From positions 107,304,054 to 107,368,053 of the forward strand of contig CM043949.1 of NCBI GenBank assembly GCA_014529385.2: DNA of 64,000 nucleotides, read 5' to 3'. Both the position numbers and the translations under genes were made by a program. Each line of letters begins with the position of its first letter. The first letter of the stretch is position 1. Source of the stretch: Adiantum capillus-veneris. Taxonomy: Eukaryota > Streptophyta > Polypodiopsida > Polypodiales > Pteridaceae. Shown here piece by piece: positions 57,841-64,000 of this stretch. The notes below the pieces were generated by a model. That model was not told where the DNA came from, did no database searches, and saw only the letters and a list, made by a program, of their open reading frames with translations.

Positions 57841-58790
57841 AGTGAGGGCCTCTTTCCAGATGCAATCATATACGCGTGCATCTTGAAGGCATATGTTTGT
57901 ACACAAGCTGCTGATGTGGGCCTCTCTCCATATGGTATCACCTACGTGTCCACATTGAAGGCTGATACGGGCACAAAAAATTTGCTTTTTATTGTTGTTC
58001 AGAGGTTGTTGAAATAAGATGTCGCGTTTGGCACACTCTTGGTCGATAAGTATGACACGTGTGTTGCGCTTCAAAAAAGTGACGGTTTCTCACCAACCAA
58101 AGTCTCTTGGAGTGCTTTTATATCCAGTTATGTCAAGCAAGGGCACGTGAGGAAGTTGAAATTAATTTCAAAGATGCAATATGACATGGGCATGTTCTTT
58201 ATGACCATTTTTCTCGAAATGTTGCCTGTCGAATGCATTAAATGATGGAAATAGCATCTCTTTCAATGCATTGATAGCGGGATACGCACCGCATGAGCAA
58301 GCACGGAAAGCTCTAGGCTATTTTCATCTTTCTATCTGCAGTGTGGACTGCTTGAATGCACTCACTATGGGATGTGCGCAACAAGAGCAAGGCCAATGAG
58401 CGATACCGGAAAGAAGTTGTGCTTGGCTTTGCCTAAGACTATGTGTACGTCACATATGGTGCTCTTCAGAACGCACGAAAAGCGCCCGAGGAGCTTCTTG
58501 TGCGGAACGCCGCCACAAGATCGCAGGAAGGGTCTCTATCCAGATGCAATCAACTACGCCTACACAAGAATCTGGAAGGCATACGGGTCAGCAGATGCAA
58601 TCAAGTACGCAGCCATAGATATTGGAATTCACGATATGATCGCTAGTTAACATTTGTTGAGAGTACAATTTCATGCTTGGTGGTGGTTTGATCGATATGT
58701 ATACAAAACGTGGTGTCCTCACAATAGCACAAAAACTTCTTGAAGAGTATCCTCCCTAGGGTGTCGTCTCTTGTAGGGGGTTAAGTGCAA

Positions 58791-59647
58791 CAGATGCTCA
58801 ACATCGTTGATGCAAAGAAGTCCATTGGCGATAGACATTCAATCGCGCGGTGAGTAAGCATTAGCATTTGTTATTTTTGACACTGAGAACGCAGTTAATG
58901 AACGCATTAAAAATTGCACGCTGCCGTGGGAATGACACGTTCTCTCTTATTATAAAAATTGGGAAAGATTATGCAAACTCCCCCATGCAAGGAGACTTGC
59001 ATGTTTTCTTTTTTTTTGAAACATAAAAATGGAACAACAAACATTAACATTGACATCTTGTAAGATCATGAACATTGAACTTAACAAAACTCTTAACACT
59101 CCTTGTGGTTTTTCGCGAGGTACCCCTCTGATTAGTAGCCAATTTTTGTGGAGGTACACCACTGAACCACGACGATCGGTATCTCAAACACTCTCGGGTA
59201 AAAAATTCTAACACTCTTTCATGAAATCTCTCTCTCTCTCTCTCTTTCCAATATTTTGTTCAATCAATTTGATGGAACATAGCTAACGAAGCACTCTAGT
59301 TCATCTTGTAGACCTAGTTGAAGTAGGCTTTGCGTAAAGCATTGCATGCAACTTTTGTAACTTTGTTTGGCCTTCTAAAAGCTCGATGTGAATGCTATAC
59401 TCACTAGCCTTAAAGAAACCTTTGGCTACTAAGGTTTTAAAAATTGTGAAAGGAGATTCCAACCTGTATGGCATGCATGCAGCGCTAAAGAGAAGGAAGA
59501 GAAGAGAGAATTTTTTGGCGCCGGCTCGTACAGAGGTTGATTGAGGGCGACACAGAGTCACAAAATCCTCAGCAGTGCATGTTGGAGCTTCATAATATAG
59601 CAGCAACAACCCTCCTGGTTGCCTTGGTTGCTTCCTGCTTGCACCTG

Positions 59648-59691
<44 letters not shown>

Positions 59692-60043
59692 TGGGTGTCG
59701 GCTTGCTTCCACCCCCTACAGCCTTATGCAACATTGTCATCTTCCCCTTGCTGCCTCATGGGATCTCCTTGCATGCCCGAATGATTACGCCTCCTTGCAA
59801 TTACCATGGGTGTCGCCTTGCTTTTGCCCCTTACAGCCTCATGCAGCAGCGCGGCAGTGGCAACTTCAACACCTTCTTGTGTACCGTCTGTTGAGCTGCA
59901 TGCAAATTTTATCCCTTAATAGATCCACTTCACGCCTTCATGCTCTATCACCCTTCTCTCCCAAGAGTCTCCGGCACCTACCAATGTAGGCCCAAAGGGG
60001 TGACAGGCATGCTAGTTATAGATCCCCTCCTAGCATGCATACC
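58791..60043. other. Intergenic, no gene recognised; small repeats
   Basis: (CT)n at about 59228-59246 and (GA)20 at 59650-59688. A diverged direct repeat ATGGGTGTCG(G/C)CTTGCTT at about 59691 and 59807. The 150-codon frame 59537-59989 passes through the GA run and is not credible as a gene. Confidence 0.5.
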
Positions 60044-60189
60044 GGACATGTGCAGGGCCTTGCCCTAGGACCCTTGTCCCTCCAAGCCACAATAGGACAA
60101 GTGTCCTATGGGACATGTGCAGGGCCTTGCCCTAGGACCCTTGTCCCTCCAAGCCACAATAGGACCCTTGTCCCATAGGACACTTGTCC
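60044..60189. repeat. 67-bp tandem duplication plus 19-bp inverted repeat
   Basis: GGACATGTGCAGGGCCTTGC starts copies at 60044 and 60111. GGACAAGTGTCCTATGGGA (60095-60113) is the exact inverse of 60171-60189. Confidence 0.88.
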
Positions 60190-60711
60190 GGACAAATGGT
60201 GCCGAGTATTAAGCCCTCGTTTGTTAAGATATTGCAAGGCGTCGAGGGCAGGGCTAGCATCAGGGAAGGCAAGGAGCCTAGTGCTCCCAATCCTATTGAC
60301 TTCCTGGTAGTAGATCCACAAGCCAAAATATGCTTGGCGTTGCAGGAGCACAAGGTCGACCTAGAAACGAAGCTCTCTGAGCCTTTCAACACAAGCTGTC
60401 AAAAGGAGTATCATGGTGCAACAAAAGATCATTTGGGGATTCAAGGAGAGCCGCTACTAATATAGACGAAGATATGACCTTTCAACCTCTAAAGAAAAGC
60501 CTGCCACAAATGGTTGAAGTGCAAAATACGTGACGTATCGATCTCGTATGTTTAGTTTTATGGATAGGGTTTTGTCACAAGCAGAGCTCATCAACTAGAT
60601 ATCTAGCTTTGCAATCCTCAACCATGGTGAGACGATTGACTATATCTAGAATCTAACCAAGGAATTCTTTCTTGTTTGACGCAATAATCATGTTGTTACT
60701 AACAACGTCAT
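60190..60711. other. No gene recognised; short open stretch
   Basis: Plus frame 60184-60465 (VKILQGVEGRASIREGKEPS, FLVVDPQAKICLALQEHKVD) is protein-like, but it lacks an ATG and any motif I recognise. Confidence 0.35.
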
Positions 60712-60948
60712 TGTTACCATATACATGTGGTAGTGATGTGTGTGAATACACTTAGGACCGTCAGGGCATTTTTTCCCTCACTAGGAGGTTTTTTTTCCCG
60801 TGCATTGTATATACGCCTGTCACTCTAGGGCTATCTTATTTTTTGATTGCACACTAAGTAATACTACTCTCTGTTATGTGCCTTGAGCTTCCTTCGTCTT
60901 CTCCAGCTTCCAAGTTGTATGTGTTTCCCTGCAACCCTATTTCCAACA
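60712..60948 (+). repeat. Element E LTR
   Basis: TGTTACCATATACATGTGG ... TTTCCAACA, 237 bp. At 60729-60770 it holds the unduplicated form of the D palindrome region. Followed by TGGGTATCAGAGC, an iMet site with one extra G (60950-60962). Confidence 0.85.
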
Positions 60949-61383
60949 ATGGGTATCAGAGCAGGTCGCATCTTTTCGAGCATAGTCACCAGCATCGACA
61001 ATACACGTCCACTTACTTTCTCCGATTTTTGTGATCTTTGGTGAGGTCAATAGGTTGACAAATACTTTGGGATCTCTCGCGGTAGGCGAGGGGAGGGGGG
61101 GAAGGAAGAGAGATGGAGTAGAGGTGTGGGGGGCAGGTGGTAGCAAGGCTCCACTGTGTCGTCCTCCTGACGAGGGTCGAAACGGTTCCCTATAGGAACC
61201 CAATGCTGTTGGGCTAGCACAATGTAAGGTGCACAGACAATTTCGTTATTTTGTGTAAATTTTTTGTCAGTGCCATTTTCTGCATATCAGGTCCCTTACA
61301 TTCTCGCTTCATATAGCACGCATTATTCTTGCTTCATTTCTCCTTCTTCCGAGCAGTTTTCACATCAAGTGTAGCCATTCGCC

Positions 61384-62300
61384 ATGGCTGACAACAACAC
61401 ACATGTGTTCAAGATGTTTGCTGTTGAAGATAAATTGGATGGGGACAATAACCCAATGTGGGCTTGCATGATACAACATGTACTTCTGTCAAAGGGTGTT
61501 TGGAACATTGTGCAAGGCATTCATGTACGCCCTGGTTCTAAGGATGCAGGCATGTTGAGGATGTTGTAGGTTTTGGTGGCAGAGTTGTTGCTGCCAGAGC
61601 TGTTTTTCCTACATCTGAGGAAACTTGTTGGGATGTTAGAGATACGCGGGCTCATGCAGTATTGATTGCGTTATCCGTGAAGTGCACTATTACTCCTCAC
61701 ATTTGTGAAAAATAGGCTTGGGATATTCTGACTAGTCTTTATGCGAGTCGCAATGAGGCTAAAATTGCATTACCACATAAAAAGCTGGAGTCAAAGATTA
61801 TGCATGAGGAAGATGGAATAGACACTTTCCTTGCTGGTATCAAGGATATCAATGAGCAACTAATTTTTGTAGGTGAAGGCAATTCTGACAATTCCCTTGT
61901 GCAGACTATTCTTGATACTTTGCTAGCTTCTTACCGGACTTTTGCTAGTACTTGGAGACTTATGATCCAAGAAAATTCTGAAGTTACCAAGTTTGATGCA
62001 TTATGGACAGTGTTGTTGCAAGAGTCACTTTTCAAAAACAAGCCTGCACAGTGTGCAGTTGAACATGTCTTTATTGCTGCTCAAAGAAAAAGTGGTAACA
62101 ATAATGTATACGCACCTCTTAGTTCTGAACTGTGAGTGGAAAGGCACATGTTCTCAATGCTTCTGTTGGCAGCACTTCGTCTGAAAATCCTGGTGAAAAA
62201 AAAAGATATTGTAAAGCCAATGATTACTTGATCAAGCAGTGTCCAAAATTGAAGGCAAAAGAGGCTAAGAAGAAAGAGGTTGGTTCTATACACGTGCAAT
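61384..62300 (+). pseudogene. gag: Element E gag
   Basis: MADNNTHVFKMFAVEDKLDG, NPMWACMIQHVLLSKGVWNI, then frameshifts. DTFLAGIKDINEQLIFVGEG and FASTWRLMIQENSEVTKFDA in frame 61800-62135. The zinc knuckle region at about 62200-62270 is degraded (first Cys pair gone; LIKQCPKLKAKEAKKKE remains). Confidence 0.85.
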
Positions 62301-62399
62301 TATTGTAGAGTTTTCTATGAAAGGAGATTGTGATGCTGATGTAGATCAGAATGGGCTTTTAGTATAGAGTGCACTTATAACCTTCTATCCATGATGCAT

Positions 62400-63333
62400 A
62401 TATATCAGTTGCTGCAAATGCTCATGTGTGGTACTTTGACAATGGTGCTACAAAGCACATTAACTCTCATCGTGACTTGTTTACCTCTCTCAAGGATGTC
62501 CCTCAGAGGAATACAATCACTTATGCCAACAATGCCTCTTATCTTGGCAACTTAGAAAGATTGTGTTGATTATTACAAATGGCAGTTCTTCACACTTGTT
62601 GATGCACTGTATATACGTGGGATAAAAATTAATCTTTTGTCTGTATCTGCACTTGCTAGACTTCGTCTTCTTTTAAAATTTGTGGATGATATATGTACAA
62701 TTCATGACCTCAAATTTGGTGATGATATTGTTACATCAGGCATTTTATGCCATGGAATGTATAAGCTCACTTTGTATGACAAGTGTAGGAAAATTTTTCC
62801 AAATGCAATTTTGGATTCAAAGGTTGTTTCATATGCAAAACTTTGACATGCACGTTTGGGCATCTAAATTTTGCTAGTTTGTTGCGTTTGTAGAAATCTT
62901 ATATGGTTGCTTCTTTGCCGCCTCTTAAAGCACCTGCAAAGAATTTTTGTAAAGGATGTATTTTGGGCAAAATATAGCATTCAAAGTTTTCAAAGGATGG
63001 TTCAATAAGGACTACATGCAAGTTGTAGCTTGTACATAGTGATGTTTGTAGACCCATGCAAACTCCGTCCTTAGGTAATTACCTTTACTTTGTGACATTC
63101 ATTAATGATTACTCGAGGCATGCATGGGTATATCCACTTAAAGCTAAGTCTGAAGTGTTTGTGTGTTTCAAGCAATTTCTGGCTATGGCTGAAAATGTCC
63201 CTAAATGTAGTATGGGCACCCTCCATTCTGATTGAGGAGGGGAGTGAATGTCTCATGAATTTAATGCATTTCTCGCTAGTCGTGGTATAAAACACCAATG
63301 TACATTGTTATATACACCTCAACAAAATGGGGG
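62400..63333 (+). pseudogene. pol: Element E protease to integrase core
   Basis: Protease core VWYFDNGATKHINSHRDLF has DNG where D has DSG. Then LLSVSALARLRLLLKFVDDI, MYKLTLYDKCRKIF, the GAG-pre-integrase scraps (KGCILGKI), integrase Asp in VHSDVCRPMQTPSLGNYLYF, VTFINDYSRHAWVYP, a SD-stop-GGE second Asp block at about 63220, and TPQQNGG at about 63315-63335. The catalytic Glu lies beyond the break and is missing. Confidence 0.85.
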
Positions 63334-63339
63334 TTGTGT

Positions 63340-64000
63340 GCTCTTGTGACGCTTTTAGCGACAGAAATACACTGGGTTTTTATAAGCCCCGGCGTCGCTA
63401 ACAGCGTCGGTACGAGAACGTCGCTATAAGCGTCACTATAACAGTCTTTATAAGCATCGCTATAATCGTCTCTATATAGCGACACGTATAGCGATCATTA
63501 TAGCGACGTTGCAGAGCCATCTATAGCGACACTTATAGCAACGCTGCAGAGCCTTATATAGCGATGCTCGAGAGGGAAAAAATTTGGTGGCAGGGCATTC
63601 ACCCATCAACCATATTGAATGTTTCATTAATTGATTCACCTTTGAAAAAGTGCAAAGGTAGATATAGACCCAAAATAGTCACCCACAAGAAAATATAACC
63701 ATTAACTCCATCATCCATAGTGCGTATTGTTTGCAAATAAAGATACAAAACTGACAAGCGTGAATTGATGAAAGTAAATCAATGACAATTGTACACATAG
63801 GCAAAATCACTTGATTGTTAAACTTTGCAAATATAATAGTTACAAACCATTGTCATTATTTAAAAAATATACATGGTTTTCAAAAAGACGTATAAAAGTC
63901 GTCTCATGATACATAAGCTATGACAAAAAGAAACTAATGCTATTTAGCTATGGCTAAACTGACGTCGTCTAATCAGACGTCTCATCGCGTCCAAGCGGCG
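63340..64000. mobile_element. Second CACTA copy, left part, TIR missing
   Basis: Begins TTGTGACGCTTTTAGCGACAG, matching 49211 onward (TTGTGACAGCTATAGCGATG), but lacks the preceding CACTACAAGAGGTTCTTCA. It carries many more GTCGCTATA/TATAGCGAC repeats (63395-63570). It then parallels 49366-49720 (GGCATTCA...CCATCAACC(A/G)TATTGAA; GACGTCTCATCGC). It runs off the window edge. Confidence 0.85.
63350..63575. repeat. Expanded CACTA subterminal repeat cluster
   Basis: About a dozen copies of (G)TCGCTATA(T)/TATAGCGAC in both orientations. Also a repeated GTTGCAGAGCC(A/T)TATAGCGAC-like unit near 63508 and 63545. Confidence 0.8.

Larger units (their letters stand above)
53876..58790 (+). pseudogene. 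Decayed PPR repeat array, amplified in about 510-bp units
   Basis: At least a dozen PPR helices recur: LVDMYAKCG, AQKVLEEL, SWNALIAG, QQGQGQKAL.CF.QM, SEGLSPDAITY. Repeat wording is that of plant PLS-class organelle RNA-binding proteins. Stops and frameshifts interrupt every unit, so nothing intact can be made; no DYW or E domain seen. Between 54.13 and 56.86 kb, five higher-order units share LVDMYAKCG positions 54172, 54684, 55475, 55988 and 56447 and the same TGA at 54427, 54935, 55731, 56243 and 56702. From 56.9 kb on, units are more diverged. Confidence 0.88.
60712..63333 (+). mobile_element. Ty1/copia element E, sister of D, truncated
   Basis: LTR 60712-60948, primer-binding site, gag, protease, integrase to TPQQNG, then abrupt replacement by a CACTA end. 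Same family as D (gag, protease and LTR alignable along their length), opposite orientation. Many stops. Confidence 0.87.

Noticed and set aside
53874-58074. Minus-strand ORFs across the PPR region, up to 220 codons
   Set aside because: Antisense shadows. The PPR consensus reads on the plus strand, and the repeated composition keeps the antisense frame open.
59537-59989. Plus ORF of 150 codons
   Set aside because: Runs through a (GA)20 tract and a local direct repeat; no motif.

Overview
The window looks like nuclear DNA of a large, repeat-rich plant genome. A homosporous fern (Adiantum/Ceratopteris type) is my best guess. The reasons are nested LTR retrotransposons, long (TG)n, (GA)n and compound microsatellites, a CACTA transposon, and a decayed array of plant-type PPR repeats (LVDMYAKCG ... 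SWNALIAGYAQQ). The PPR wording resembles fern and lycophyte PLS-class proteins; the species call is inference. I see no intact host gene, no rRNA or tRNA gene and no CRISPR array. Nearly everything recognisable is mobile DNA or pseudogene.

Layout. 0.35-0.46 kb: a perfect inverted duplication. 0.86-4.6 kb: a 5'-truncated, internally deleted Ty1/copia element (+). 4.6-10.6 kb: no gene recognised; several local tandem duplications, microsatellites and one copy of a dispersed repeat. 10.59-27.29 kb: Ty3/gypsy chromovirus 'A' (-), rearranged, with a younger Tat-type Ty3/gypsy element 'B' (+, 12.93-23.43 kb) inserted into it. B keeps one reading frame of about 1,740 codons (gag, protease, RT, two RNase H domains, integrase), broken only by three TAG codons. 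Two small open frames precede its gag, the first ending in a CCHC knuckle. 27.3-34.0 kb: dispersed repeats, candidate minus-strand exons, and a broken ORF resembling plant transposon proteins with a coiled-coil tail. 34.01-42.82 kb: complete but inactivated chromovirus 'C' (-) with 1.5 kb LTRs, an iMet-type primer-binding site and a 5-bp target duplication TGTTT.

42.8-45.7 kb: dispersed repeats and another exon-like segment. 45.73-48.13 kb: truncated Ty1/copia 'D' (-), whose LTR carries a double palindrome. 48.7-52.87 kb: a CACTA transposon (TIR CACTACAAGAGGTTCTTCA, target duplication TGA) with a TNP2-like remnant and a LINE 3' ORF fragment inside. Its left flank is tandemly repeated and carries an orphan TIR tip. 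53.88-58.79 kb: a PPR pseudogene array that grew by about 510-bp unit duplication after its stop codons had arisen. 59-60.7 kb: short repeats. 60.71-63.33 kb: copia 'E' (+), same family as D, running into a second CACTA end (63.34-64.0 kb) that lacks its TIR.

The genes do not form a pathway. The story is structural: insertion order (A before B), template-switch inversions, shared-lesion amplification of a pseudogene, and LINE material carried inside a CACTA element. All calls come from reading the sequence; no database search was run.
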